A DNA stretch of 64,000 bases from Symsagittifera roscoffensis (Eukaryota; Xenacoelomorpha; Acoela; Convolutidae): assembly GCF_963678635.1 (NCBI RefSeq), contig NC_087070.1:24244933-24308932 (forward strand). Direction: 5' to 3'. Made by a program: the position numbers and the translations under genes. The notes under the pieces were generated by a model. That model did no database searches, was not told the origin of the DNA, and saw only the letters and a list, made by a program, of their open reading frames with translations. Shown here piece after piece: positions 23,039-34,645 of this stretch. Numbering within the stretch: position 1 is the stretch's first letter; every line of letters begins with the position of its first letter.

Positions 23039-24046
23039 GTTTTTTTATTCTGTCAATTTCCGGCGACCGAAATCAGTTTTCAACAAAAAAAATGCAGCAT
23101 TGAAGCTATCGACTTCCTGAAATCAAATTTAGAATAATATGTATTTTTATCCAATAAACTTTTGCAAAGTTCGAAAGTTGCTAATTTGGCCATGCTCTGG
23201 AATAGTTCATGCGGGGGCTTTGTAGATTTTATCCCGAATCCTCACAACGTGACGCGAACTATTGGTGCAAGGCGAACTATCCCGGACAACAAAATCTGTC
23301 CTAGCTAATTGAAGCTAGAATCGAAGCTAGCTAATTAGTCGTATTTATTTCGTACGACTCAAGTTTTAACACTTGATTTTTGATACTGTACAAGATTTAT
23401 AGTTTTTCAATATTTTGTTTTCCAAAAAGTTATTCGATATGAATTAAGAAGCAATGTGAACTTTTAGAGCTTAGTCCTGATATACGTGCAGTCTTGTTTG
23501 AAAATTATCATCTCTTTTTGAAAACTCTGCTTTCGTTTACAAGAGTACAGAAATGATAATGCAATGTCAGATAATTTTATAAAAAAGAAAACTAGCTGAA
23601 TAATACAAAAAGACAAGTAGTTGCCTTTTTTTAACTCCGTACAACAACCAATCATATCAATATGCAAAAACTGTTTACCTTCTTTTTTTTCGATCCATTA
23701 AAATTAATTCTTATTTAATTTGAGTTTTTCCTCCTTTTCTACGACGTGTTTCCGTTTACACATGAGTGGATTTCTTGCTTTATGCTTCCTTATGCAGACA
23801 CCTTTTATGCTTGCAGTTCAGCGCCAATCAATAGGTCGTCCTTTTCTTTGCCCCTCCGACCTCAAAATTTGATAAACACCCCACCAAAAAAATAATACAT
23901 TTTGACCCGCAGATCTAATGTCTAACATTGATGAATAAATTTTCCACAAAGTACAGCTTCTTAATTCTATTTTTTGATGGATTTTGGTTTGGCTCGGACT
24001 TATATTTATTCCAGCTAGGCTTATTTCCAATTTGAATTTAGATAAG

Positions 24047-24513
24047 ATGGCAGCCAATTTCACCCCTTTGGATTACTCCTCGTGTCAAAACAGACCCATG
24101 ACTAATAGCCAATATGAGACAGCTTCTTCAGGTATGGTTTATTTTTACCCTAAAAACACTATTAAATGAAATAAATTCAGTTTAAAACATAGTTGTGAAT
24201 AAAAGGCTGAGGTGTCTATTAGCTCTCCGGGTCATTTCACTTTTCTAAGAACATTTTCCTGGATGTTTTCCGACCATTTTTGCGTAACCAGATGAGATTT
24301 TTCTGGCTTAGTACAAAGTAAAATATTCAAAGAAACAAATTCAATTTGAATAGTTTTTTTTAAATATTAAGTGATAATAATTGATTTAGCGTGATTTAAA
24401 TATAAAATCGTCTTCTCTTTTCTATTACTTTTTATGTTCCTAATATTTCATTTTTTTTCTTCTTAGTGAGAGAGGGATATTCTGAAAAAATGTTTGGCGC
24501 GTCGAAAGATTGA
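24047..24513 (+). CDS. Candidate two-exon mini-gene, unit copy 1 (43 aa, hypothetical)
   Basis: Exon 1 at 24,047-24,131 starts with ATG in a favourable context (A at -3, G at +4). It reads MAANFTPLDYSSC and ends at CAG|GTATGG, a good splice donor, after one base of a codon. A strong acceptor (T-rich run, then CTTCTTAG) ends at 24,466. The following 47 bases (24,467-24,513) continue in phase for 14 full codons to TGA. The product would be 43 residues, polar, with one N-F-T glycosylation sequon and no known domain. Support is the splice signals, the phase match and preservation in all three units. There is no homology support. An alternative is that exon 1 joins a more distant exon: the segment at 51,565 also begins in phase 1. 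Confidence 0.25.
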
Positions 24514-24806
24514 AAATTTCATAATTTCCTATTTTGTCACGTCATAGCCAACAACTTTTTGAAAAAAAATGACGGAATTAGGGTAAGGACGTGTTAGATG
24601 GAGCCCTAATTCAAACGAAAACAACACTCCCAGGTATCGAATACATTTTGATATATAAAACACCCCTAAGTCCAACTATGATTATGAAAACTAGGTTTTA
24701 CGAAAAATTTTCTCAGGGTCGAGGACTAGCTTTCCCGTACTGGAAATTATTTTTGGAGTAAAAGAATCCATTTTAATTAGACTTTTGGTTGATTTGAGTT
24801 GATCAA

Positions 24807-25518
24807 CATTACGAGGTCAAACTATGAACTGGGTAGCCGCACTACTTTGTGTCTCTATGTTCCTGGATTCCAGAGATAAGTCTTTTAACATGTTACAAAT
24901 TGTAAGTGGATTCCACTTGCAAAAATTCCGTGAATTCCGCGTTTTAATACCTGTAACGTAAATTTTGCCGGCATATTTGTTGTGTCGCGGATTCGGCAAC
25001 AAGAGAAAATAGCTAGTAGTTTTGGATTTCACAACTGTCAGTGGATCCCGCAAAGGTAAAAGGAATCCGCAAATGTAAGTGGGATCCGCAAAATCTGTAT
25101 GTAAATGGATTCCGAACTTTTTTATTACTGAACTTGCATATGCACGATTGCAAGAGCTGGATATCTTAGCAATTCGTAATTGAAAAGCAAGGTCTTAAAA
25201 ATTGTCAGCGGAAACCACCAACAAATTTTAAAACATGGTTAACTAAATCGATAGATGTCACCTTTTAGTATTTGGGACACATGTCCCAGCCAGCAATTTT
25301 TGGGATCATTTTTGAGATTCTACAGACTGCAGACTGTTCCGGATTCCGCGGATTCCGCAATTGCACCAATTTTTAAAATACGGTGTCTTAGTTATTATCC
25401 AAAACAGCAAAGAAGATCAAAAGAAAAGTAGCAATCTTGCGGATTCCGCCACAAATCTGATTTTGACCTTCTGGGGAATCCACTTCAATGCTTGAATGCA
25501 CAGTTTGGTCTCATTCTG
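24807..25518. mobile_element. CATTACGAGG-family TIR element, unit copy 1 (712 bp)
   Basis: Left end CATTACGAGGTCAAACTATG, right end the near-inverse TGCACAGTTTGGTCTCATTC. The subterminal region has GGATTCC/GGAATCC repeats and a block beginning TCTCTATGTTCCTGGATTCC, which matches the right end of the 9,218-11,484 element. It lies in the opposite orientation to that copy and lacks the tandem array. One trace of a 334-bp unit remains near 25,268-25,320. Confidence 0.75.
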
Positions 25519-26684
25519 AAACAGAAAAAAGACGGTAAGGAATTGAAATAAAGTGGCGCCAAACAGATCGACTTGTATACGAGGGAATATCATGAAAATA
25601 GGACCCAGAACATGAAAAATACAGCCCGAAAGGTGTCGACTCCCCGTTAGCTGGTATTGGGTAGTTTTCACACCGGTTTTTTTATTCTGTCAATTTCCGG
25701 CGACCGAAATCAGTTTTCAACAAAAAAAAATGCAGCATTGAAGCTATCGACTTCCTGAAATCAAATTTAGAATAATATGTATTTTTATCCAATAAACTTT
25801 TGCAAAGTTCGAAAGTTGCTAATTTGGCCATGCTCTGGAATAGTTCATGCGGGGGCTTTGTAGATTTTATCCCGAATCCTCACAACGTGACGCGAACTAT
25901 TGGTGCAAGGCGAACTATCCCGGACAACAAAATCTTTCCTAGCTAATTGAAGCTAGAATCGAAGCTAGCTAATTAGTCGTATTTATTTCGTACGACTCAA
26001 GTTTTAACACTTGATTTTTGATACTGTACAAGATTTATAGTTTTTCAATATTTTGTTTTCCAAAAAGTTATTCGATATGAATTAAGAAGCAATGTGAACT
26101 TTTAGAGCTTAGTCCTGATATACGTGCAGTCTTGTTTGAAAATTATCATCTCTTTTTGAAAACTCTGCTTTCGTTTACAAGAGTACAGAAATGATAATGC
26201 AATGTCAGATAATTTTATAAAAAAGAAAACTAGCTGAATAATACAAAAAGACAAGTAGTTGCCTTTTTTTAACTCCGTACAACAACCAATCATATCAATA
26301 TGCAAAAACTGTTTACCTTCTTTTTTTTCGATCCATTAAAATTAATTCTTATTTAATTTGAGTTTTTCCTCCTTTTCTACGACGTGTTTCCGTTTACACA
26401 TGAGTGGATTTCTTGCTTTATGCTTCCTTATGCAGACACCTTTTATGCTTGCAGTTCAGCGCCAATCAATAGGTCGTCCTTTTCTTTGCCCCTCCGACCT
26501 CAAAATTTGATAAACACCCCACCAAAAAAATAATACATTTTGACCCGCAGATCTAATGTCTAACATTGATGAATAAATTTTCCACAAAGTACAGCTTCTT
26601 AATTCTATTTTTTGATGGATTTTGGTTTGGCTCGGACTTATATTTATTCCAGCTAGGCTTATTTCCAATTTGAATTTAGATAAG

Positions 26685-27151
26685 ATGGCAGCCAATTTCA
26701 CCCCTTTGGATTACTCCTCGTGTCAAAACAGACCCATGACTAATAGCCAATATGAGACAGCTTCTTCAGGTATGGTTTATTTTTACCCTAAAAACACTAT
26801 TAAATGAAATAAATTCAGTTTAAAACATAGTTGTGAATAAAAGGCTGAGGTGTCTATTAGCTCTCCGGGTCATTTCACTTTTCTAAGAACATTTTCCTGG
26901 ATGTTTTCCGACCATTTTTGCGTAACCAGATGAGATTTTTCTGGCTTAGTACAAAGTAAAATATTCAAAGAAACAAATTCAATTTGAATAGTTTTTTTTT
27001 AATATTAAGTGATAATAATTGATTTAGCGTGATTTAAATATAAAATCGTCTTCTCTTTTCTATTACTTTTTATGTTCCTAATATTTCATTTTTTTTCTTC
27101 TTAGTGAGAGAGGGATATTCTGAAAAAATGTTTGGCGCGTCGAAAGATTGA
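26685..27151 (+). CDS. Candidate two-exon mini-gene, unit copy 2
   Basis: Identical structure to the copy at 24,047. Exon 1 is 26,685-26,769 and exon 2 is 27,105-27,151, with the same donor, acceptor and phase. No coding difference was seen between copies. One T-for-A change lies in the intron. Confidence 0.25.
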
Positions 27152-27444
27152 AAATTTCATAATTTCCTATTTTGTCACGTCATAGCCAACAACTTTTTGA
27201 AAAAAAATGACGGAATTAGGGTAAGGACGTGTTAGATGGAGCCCTAATTCAAACGAAAACAACACTCCCAGGTATCGAATACATTTTGATATATAAAACA
27301 CCCCTAAGTCCAACTATGATTATGAAAACTAGGTTTTACGAAAAATTTTCTCAGGGTCGAGGACTAGCTTTCCCGTACTGGAAATTACTTTTGGAGTAAA
27401 AGAATCCATTTTAATTAGACTTTTGGTTGATTTGAGTTGATCAA

Positions 27445-28156
27445 CATTACGAGGTCAAACTATGAACTGGGTAGCCGCACTACTTTGTGTCTCTATGTTC
27501 CTGGATTCCAGAGATAAGTCTTTTAACATGTTACAAATTGTAAGTGGATTCCACTTGCAAAAATTCCGTGAATTCCGCGTTTTAATACCTGTAACGTAAA
27601 TTTTGCCGGCATATTTGTTGTGTCGCGGATTCGGCAACAAGAGAAAATAGCTAGTAGTTTTGGATTTCACAACTGTCAGTGGATCCCGCAAAGGTAAAAG
27701 GAATCCGCAAATGTAAGTGGGATCCGCAAAATCTGTATGTAAATGGATTCCGAACTTTTTTATTGCTGAACTTGCATATGCACGATTGCAAGAGCTGGAT
27801 ATCTTAGCAATTCGTAATTGAAAAGCAAGGTCTTAAAAATTGTCAGCGGAAACCACCAACAAATTTTAAAACATGGTTAACTAAATCGATAGATGTCACC
27901 TTTTAGTATTTGGGACACATGTCCCAGCCAGCAATTTTTGGGATCATTTTTGAGATTCTACAGACTGCAGACTGTTCCGGATTCCGCGGATTCCGCAATT
28001 GCACCAATTTTTAAAATACGGTGTCTTAGTTATTATCCAAAACAGCAAAGAAGATCAAAAGAAAAGTAGCAATCTTGCGGATTCCGCCACAAATCTGATT
28101 TTGACCTTCTGGGGAATCCACTTCAATGCTTGAATGCACAGTTTGGTCTCATTCTG
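27445..28156. mobile_element. CATTACGAGG-family TIR element, unit copy 2
   Basis: Duplicate of the 24,807-25,518 element, carried along by the tandem duplication and not a separate insertion. Confidence 0.75.
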
Positions 28157-29322
28157 AAACAGAAAAAAGACGGTAAGGAATTGAAATAAAGTGGCGCCAA
28201 ACAGATCGACTTGTATACGAGGGAATATCATGAAAATAGGACCCAGAACATGAAAAATACAGCCCGAAAGGTGTCGACTCCCCGTTAGCTGGTATTGGGT
28301 AGTTTTCACACCGGTTTTTTTATTCTGTCAATTTCCGGCGACCGAAATCAGTTTTCAACAAAAAAAAATGCAGCATTGAAGCTATCGACTTCCTGAAATC
28401 AAATTTAGAATAATATGTATTTTTATCCAATAAACTTTTGCAAAGTTCGAAAGTTGCTAATTTGGCCATGCTCTGGAATAGTTCATGCGGGGGCTTTGTA
28501 GATTTTATCCCGAATCCTCACAACGTGACGCGAACTATTGGTGCAAGGCGAACTATCCCGGACAACAAAATCTTTCCTAGCTAATTGAAGCTAGAATCGA
28601 AGCTAGCTAATTAGTCGTATTTATTTCGTACGACTCAAGTTTTAACACTTGATTTTTGATACTGTACAAGATTTATAGTTTTTCAATATTTTGTTTTCCA
28701 AAAAGTTATTCGATATGAATTAAGAAGCAATGTGAACTTTTAGAGCTTAGTCCTGATATACGTGCAGTCTTGTTTGAAAATTATCATCTCTTTTTGAAAA
28801 CTCTGCTTTCGTTTACAAGAGTACAGAAATGATAATGCAATGTCAGATAATTTTATAAAAAAGAAAACTAGCTGAATAATACAAAAAGACAAGTAGTTGC
28901 CTTTTTTTAACTCCGTACAACAACCAATCATATCAATATGCAAAAACTGTTTACCTTCTTTTTTTTCGATCCATTAAAATTAATTCTTATTTAATTTGAG
29001 TTTTTCCTCCTTTTCTACGACGTGTTTCCGTTTACACATGAGTGGATTTCTTGCTTTATGCTTCCTTATGCAGACACCTTTTATGCTTGCAGTTCAGCGC
29101 CAATCAATAGGTCGTCCTTTTCTTTGCCCCTCCGACCTCAAAATTTGATAAACACCCCACCAAAAAAATAATACATTTTGACCCGCAGATCTAATGTCTA
29201 ACATTGATGAATAAATTTTCCACAAAGTACAGCTTCTTAATTCTATTTTTTGATGGATTTTGGTTTGGCTCGGACTTATATTTATTCCAGCTAGGCTTAT
29301 TTCCAATTTGAGTTTAGATAAG

Positions 29323-29789
29323 ATGGCAGCCAATTTCACCCCTTTGGATTACTCCTCGTGTCAAAACAGACCCATGACTAATAGCCAATATGAGACAGCT
29401 TCTTCAGGTATGGTTTATTTTTACCCTAAAAACACTATTAAATGAAATAAATTCAGTTTAAAACATAGTTGTGAATAAAAGGCTGAGGTGTCTATTAGCT
29501 CTCCGGGTCATTTCACTTTTCTAAGAACATTTTCCTGGATGTTTTCCGACCATTTTTGCGTAACCAGATGAGATTTTTCTGGCTTAGTACAAAGTAAAAT
29601 ATTCAAAGAAACAAATTCAATTTGAATAGTTTTTTTTTAATATTAAGTGATAATAATTGATTTAGCGTGATTTAAATATAAAATCGTCTTCTCTTTTCTA
29701 TTACTTTTTATGTTCCTAATATTTCATTTTTTTTCTTCTTAGTGAGAGAGGGATATTCTGAAAAAATGTTTGGCGCGTCGAAAGATTGA
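29323..29789 (+). CDS. Candidate two-exon mini-gene, unit copy 3
   Basis: Exon 1 is 29,323-29,407 and exon 2 is 29,743-29,789. Coding bases match copies 1 and 2. One substitution lies just upstream of the start codon. The same caution applies: no homology or transcript evidence. Confidence 0.25.
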
Positions 29790-30082
29790 AAATTTCATAA
29801 TTTCCTATTTTGTCACGTCATAGCCAACAACTTTTTGAAAAAAAATGACGGAATTAGGGTAAGGACGTGTTAGATGGAGCCCTAATTCAAACGAAAACAA
29901 CACTCCCAGGTATCGAATACATTTTGATATATAAAACACCCCTAAGTCCAACTATGATTATGAAAACTAGGTTTTACGAAAAATTTTCTCAGGGTCGAGG
30001 ACTAGCTTTCCCGTACTGGAAATTATTTTTGGAGTAAAAGAATCCATTTTAATTAGACTTTTGGTTGATTTGAGTTGATCAA

Positions 30083-30805
30083 CATTACGAGGTCAAACTA
30101 TGAACTGGGTAGCCGCACTACTTTGTGTCTCTATGTTCCTGGATTCCAGAGATAAGTCTTTTAACATGTTACAAATTGTAAGTGGATTCCACTTGCAAAA
30201 ATTCCGTGAATTCCGCGTTTTAATACCTGTAACGTAAATTTTGCCGGCATATTTGTTGTGTCGCGGATTCGGCAACAAGAGAAAATAGCTAGTAGTTTTG
30301 GATTTCACAACTGTCAGTGGATCCCGCAAAGGTAAAAGGAATCCGCAAATGTAAGTGGGATCCGCAAAATCTGTATGTAAATGGATTCCGAACTTTTTTA
30401 TTACTGAACTTGCATATGCACGATTGCAAGAGCTGGATATCTTAGCAATTCGTAATTGAAAAGCAAGGTCTTAAAAATTGTCAGCGGAAACCACCAACAA
30501 ATTTTAAAACATGGTTAACTAAATCGATAGATGTCACCTTTTAGTATTTGGGACACATGTCCCAGCCAGCAATTTTTGGGATCATTTTTGAGATTCTACA
30601 GACTTCAGACTGTTCCGGATTCCGCGGATTCCGCAATTGCGCCAATTTTTAAAATACGGTGTCTTAGTTATTTGTTTGTGCAATCCAAAACAGCAAAGAA
30701 GATCAAAAGAAAAGTAGCAATCTTGCGGATTCCGCCACAAATCTGATTTTGACCTTCTGGGGAATCCACTTACAATGCTTGAATGCACAGTTTGGTCTCA
30801 TTCTG
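30083..30805. mobile_element. CATTACGAGG-family TIR element, unit copy 3
   Basis: Third copy of the 712-bp element. It is slightly longer because of small insertions near 30,672 and 30,773 that the first two units lack. The insertions match sequence expected of the family (compare 38,440-38,591), so copy 3 looks closer to the ancestral state. Confidence 0.75.
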
Positions 30806-31046
30806 AAACAGAAAAAAGACGGTAAGGAATTGAAATAAAGTGGCGCCAAACAGATCGACTTGTATACGAGGGAATATCATGAAAATAGGACCCAGAACAT
30901 GAAAAATACAGCCCGAAAGGTGTCGACTCCCCGTTAGCTGGTATTGGGTAGTTTTCACACCGAAAATTTTGATAAATTGCAATTTTTTTTCTTCATTATT
31001 GTTAAAAGCTTTAAAACGCTCATAAATTACTCAGAAGACAACTAAA

Positions 31047-31244
31047 ATGGCAGTATTAAAACCTACAAAAAAAAGTTTTTCCCGGGACTATGCATCGCAA
31101 TTAATCATGAAGCAACATAATTCACGAAAATGCGAAGACTTCGTTTTTGATTCAGGAGTTTTGCTACAAACAGATAGAAACTACATTACGATCAGATTTT
31201 GTGACAAAAAATGCAGGGTCGTTGCTTTTAAATTCTCCAAATGA
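31047..31244 (+). CDS. Short open frame, 65 aa, unrecognised
   Basis: The ATG has a good context (AAAATGG). The frame reads MAVLKPTKKSFSRDY and ends at TGA in the first unique-looking DNA after the triplication. It is basic, with several Cys, and has no membrane segment or signal peptide. I do not recognise it, and chance is a fair explanation at this length. Confidence 0.15.
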   Translation: MAVLKPTKKSFSRDYASQLIMKQHNSRKCEDFVFDSGVLLQTDRNYITIRFCDKKCRVVAFKFSK

Positions 31245-31477
31245 GCCGTTTATACAGCTATAAATTAATGCCACAAAAATCTGATAATGTGCTTAATTTT
31301 ACACAAAACTAGAAATGTCAAAAACTAGAAATGTCAAAAATAGATAAAGCACAAAAATAGAAATGTCAATAAATTGCTGATTTCATTTTGTATAAATATT
31401 CAACGCTTGTTATGAAACAAAAAAGACCGATTTGGAATATTAAGAACAGGGACAAAAGCAGCAGCGTAACGGATTCA

Positions 31478-31960
31478 GGGGGACGGCTTTACCTCCATAG
31501 ATCAAAAATGCTAATCAAACAATTCCATAAACTAAGTCAATGAAAAAATACTAGTTATACCAATTTGATACATTTTGCTTTAAAAAAGTGCCATCGAAAT
31601 TTCAAATACAACTTTCTCATATGGAAATTGTTTGACTAGCAAGAAGAAAAATTTTGCATGTAATTTTGTAATTGCCCCAAAAAAATTTTTTTTTCAACCG
31701 CAAATCTAATTTTGTGTGCATAACGTAGTCCTGGATACACAAAATTGGATTTTTTTTGTTTCTCTGGATAATTTTTTTCAAAAGGCTAAATTGAAAGCCC
31801 ATTTGTTTTTTAAGGATGTTTATTTATTTCTTGATCAACGTCTGATAATTTAAATTTCAATTTTTGAAAATAATCATCACTGAAGGTTTTCTACAAAATT
31901 TAAAAGTTTCATGCTTCCAGTATATGATTTGGGTAAGAGACCCTTTGTAATAATTTGAAG
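31478..31960. mobile_element. Decayed partial copy of the CCCGGGTTGACC family
   Basis: From about 31,490 the sequence follows the left part of the 50,014-50,948 element: ACCTCCATAGA, AATTCCATAAACTAAGTC, CATAACGTAGTCCTGGATA and TTGATCAACGTCTGATAATTT, in that order. The right end is lost or unrecognisable, and the left TIR is mutated. Confidence 0.6.
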
Positions 31961-32944
31961 TACCCATTTTTGGCTGACGGATCCTAAAACGCTTCTAAAG
32001 GTGGCAATGTTCACTATTTTTGAGGTGGAAGCGCCCGCCAAAAAAAAACGCGATTTGTTGGTCAAAATTTTCCGAAGATGGCCATAAAACGCCTGCATGT
32101 TATTTTTTTTTCAGTTTTTGCCTGACGCGGTTTTTATTGCTTTGTAAGCTCTCGGAAAATTAATTTAGTCGACCTGAAAAAAAAATATCGACAAAATTTT
32201 CGAAATATTTTTGAAAATCCGCCCCCCCTTCGTGAAAATCTTAGATCTGCCCCTGAAGAGCAGTTAGTTTTAGTACTCATTGTGAATAACACTTTTTCTC
32301 TAAAACTTAAAAAATCATAACAATAATGACAGCTTGTGATTTTGAAGCAATTTAAAATCAGGTTAAATCAATTGTTTTAGCATTAAAATTGAGCTATTTA
32401 AATCTACACTTTTTCCTCAAAGTTATTTTCTCTCACTAAAATCAATCTTAATACATTTTTGTCGCTCCAAAACCTATCTGAGTCTTTTTTTCCGTATGTT
32501 CAATCGGTTCATTTTTGCAATTCAATCTCAATTTACCGGATGGGGATTGATTGAAAAATGAAAAAAAAAACTTAAAATGAAAGTCATTCGTAACTACTAT
32601 GTAAATCCGATTAAACGAACACTATACTATTTTTTCCCTGTTTAAAAAATGAAAAGCCTGCTAAGATAAGAAAAAACAGGTAAGCTGAAAGATCAACTGG
32701 ATTATAATTATAATGCGCGTCTTTTAACCGCAGAGAAACAAAATTGGCTTGAACTTCACATCTGATAAAATTAGCTAAAAGTTTTTTTTTATATCAAGAA
32801 CAGTTGTTCGACGTGGGAGTAGCCACACAATATTTGGAGAAAAAAGTAGAACGCTTTGAAAAATTTATATTTTTTTATTTTTATTTTTATTTTAGTTGGC
32901 GAGAATTGATTCAAATAAAATTTTTTTAAAAGCATAAGAAAAAC
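31961..32944. other. No recognised gene
   Basis: AT-rich sequence with a short C-rich patch near 32,221. Nothing supportable. Confidence 0.5.
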
Positions 32945-33690
32945 CTTTAAAGTATGACATGGATTTTTTTACTAGCCCATTACGAGGCCAAACGGTGTCA
33001 TTGTGATGCTTGTGCATATTTCGTCAAAAATTCAATCAAACATTCTTGAATAATTATCCCAAATGTATAAAAATTCACAGAGTTACTGATCATATGGTAT
33101 AAACTTTGCACCGAATAGTCAGATCTGACAATTTGTTGAACCAGGGGAATCATATTTTATTATGTTGAATCATATTATAACGACTGCCGGAATAACTTAA
33201 CCAGAAAAACTTAATTCAGCCCTTAAGTGAGGCACTGAAATATCGCTTTGGAGCTGAAACATTAGTGAAAAAAAAATCTCATGTATGATCAATAGATAAC
33301 TTACGATTTTCAATTAAATTTCCTGAAAACACTTTAGTATAAGTTATAACCTATAATTAGACAAAAACTTACGATAGAGCTCAGCAGAAAAACGTATGCT
33401 TTTGAATGAACAACAGCTAAATCAAAACAAAAACTAAAATTTTCAAGCTGTACCGTAAAACATTCGTCAAAGCAAAAAAAAGTTTTTTGTGCAAAACATA
33501 GGAGTAGGAAAAAAGTATGACATGGATATAGTATTTTTTCTAGACCATTACGAGGCCAAAGAGTGTCAGTGCAAGGCTTATATAGATTCCGCAAAAAAAA
33601 TCGATCAATGGTTCTCGAATATTTATCCCAAATGTATATAAACTCGCAAATTCGCTGATCCCAAATGTTTAAAAGTTCGCAGATTTAACC
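32945..33690 (+). repeat. Diverged direct repeat, spacing about 560 bp
   Basis: The order AAAGTATGACATGGAT, CCATTACGAGGCCAAA, TTATCCCAAATGTATA occurs at 32,950-33,075 and again at 33,511-33,640. Both contain one end of the CATTACGAGG-family TIR. Confidence 0.65.
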
Positions 33691-33955
33691 TCCGACTGGT
33701 TTTCGCAAAGTTTGGGAACTTAAAAATTGCCAATTTGACAACGCTCTCGACTAATGTATGCGCATTTTTGAAAATTTTATCCATAATCACGAAAGCAAAT
33801 TATCCCGCGCAACAAATTCGTTCCAAAATGAGTTGAGGCTAACTAGTCGGCCGTATTTGTTTTGTACAACTTAAATTTTCACACTTGATCTTTGATAGTG
33901 TCCAAATTTTATATTTTTTCAATATTTTTTCCCCAAAAATTTATACGATATGTAT
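33690..33955 (+). repeat. Diverged fourth copy of part of the 2,638-bp unit
   Basis: It follows unit positions 23,160-23,445: CGCAAAGTTTGGGAACTT, CAATTTGACAACGCTCT, TTATCCCGCGCAACAAA, AACTAGTCGGCCGTATTTGT, CACTTGATCTTTGATA, TTTTTCAATATTTT. Similarity stops at about 33,955. The copy is clearly older than the triplication. Confidence 0.7.
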
Positions 33956-33963
33956 ATAGGGGT

Positions 33964-34002
33964 AGTCGGATTATTCAGGGCTTTGCCCTGAATTACGAGC
34001 AT
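33964..34002 (+). mobile_element. Helentron-like 3' end, fragment
   Basis: AGTCGGA, then the perfect hairpin CAGGGCTTTGCCCTG, then AATTACGAGCA. This matches the 3' terminus of the elements at 52,609-53,154 and 54,169-54,705 in reverse orientation. The rest of the element is missing. Confidence 0.5.
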
Positions 34003-34164
34003 GAAAATGATCTGTCGAACCATTCTTCTTCTTTTGAGTTTTCAATTACTTCAGTTGCCATGTTTTGTTTCCAACTTCATGTTTCAATCAAAAGTTACAA
34101 AATGCGCACGTTTACAAATGAAAGTCACGAATGGCTCGAGCAATCAAAATTAGGAAAAATTAAG

Positions 34165-34645
34165 GTCAATAACATCCTCGGAGGAGCCCTTAGTTTTTCC
34201 TTAGGATTTATTAGTGCTAGTTTACGGCCGGTCGAGTAATTTTACCTAGCACTGTCTTTATCGCGGACAAGCGCGCTCTACTGTCAGGCCCGGTGAAAAT
34301 TTCGATAGTTCGTCCAAGTGGTCAGATGCCACGCGGAAAGGCGTCCTCCAGTATCCATACGAATTCTCCAGTTTTAATGATATCCTCTGACTGTGACAAT
34401 TTTGTGCGCTGGATAAGAGTCGGAGCATATTCCTTCAGGAGTCGGCGCCCGAACTAATCCATATTCTCTTTCACCAACTTCCAGGACTTTGAGGACAGCT
34501 TAGTTGTTGGTTGGTCGCTGAAGGCCATTGAGAGCGTATAGATAAACGGTCTGACAAAAAGGAAATAGTTTGGCGTCAAGGGAAGGTCGTCCGCAACAGA
34601 GCACTCTTGTTCCACTAACAAATTGCAGAGTTCACAAACAAATTG
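34165..34645 (-). pseudogene. BEL/Pao pol C-terminus (integrase C-terminal region)
   Basis: The minus strand from about 34,640 downward reads DDLPLTPNYFL, then SSKSWKLVKE, LLKEYAPTLIQRTKLSQSED, TGEFVWILEDAFPRG, PLGRTIEIFTGPDS and TVLGKITRPAV. This is the characteristic C-terminal segment of BEL/Pao polyproteins: LTPxHFLxGR, the Trp/Arg-rich linker, then GDLVLVxxxxxPRGxWPLGRV and a TRPVxKL close. Two conserved Trp codons have become stops (TAG after NMD, TGA after PRGI). A frameshift falls at the RPAV end. The segment is therefore dead. The upstream pol domains are not seen. Confidence 0.85.

Larger units (their letters stand above)
23039..30961. repeat. Tandem triplication of a 2,638-bp unit
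   Basis: Copies run about 23,039-25,675, 25,676-28,313 and 28,314-30,961. Landmarks repeat every 2,637-2,638 bp, for example TTTATTCTGTCAATTTCCGG at 23,044, 25,681 and 28,319. Only a handful of differences are visible: G/T at 23,299, T/C near 24,748, A/G near 25,126, and a poly-A length change. Copy 3 carries several differences of its own near 30,604-30,775, including an insertion of about 9-10 bp, so the last copy keeps an older edge. Each unit holds one CATTACGAGG-family transposon and one candidate spliced mini-gene. Confidence 0.95.

Noticed and set aside
23464-25671. Minus-strand open frames repeated every 2,638 bp
   Set aside because: They are repeated only because the DNA unit is repeated. 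They overlap transposon sequence or the candidate plus-strand exon and show no domain.
33892-34239. 115-aa plus-strand open frame
   Set aside because: Its right half is the antisense of the BEL/Pao fragment and its left half lies in the diverged unit copy and Helentron-like end.
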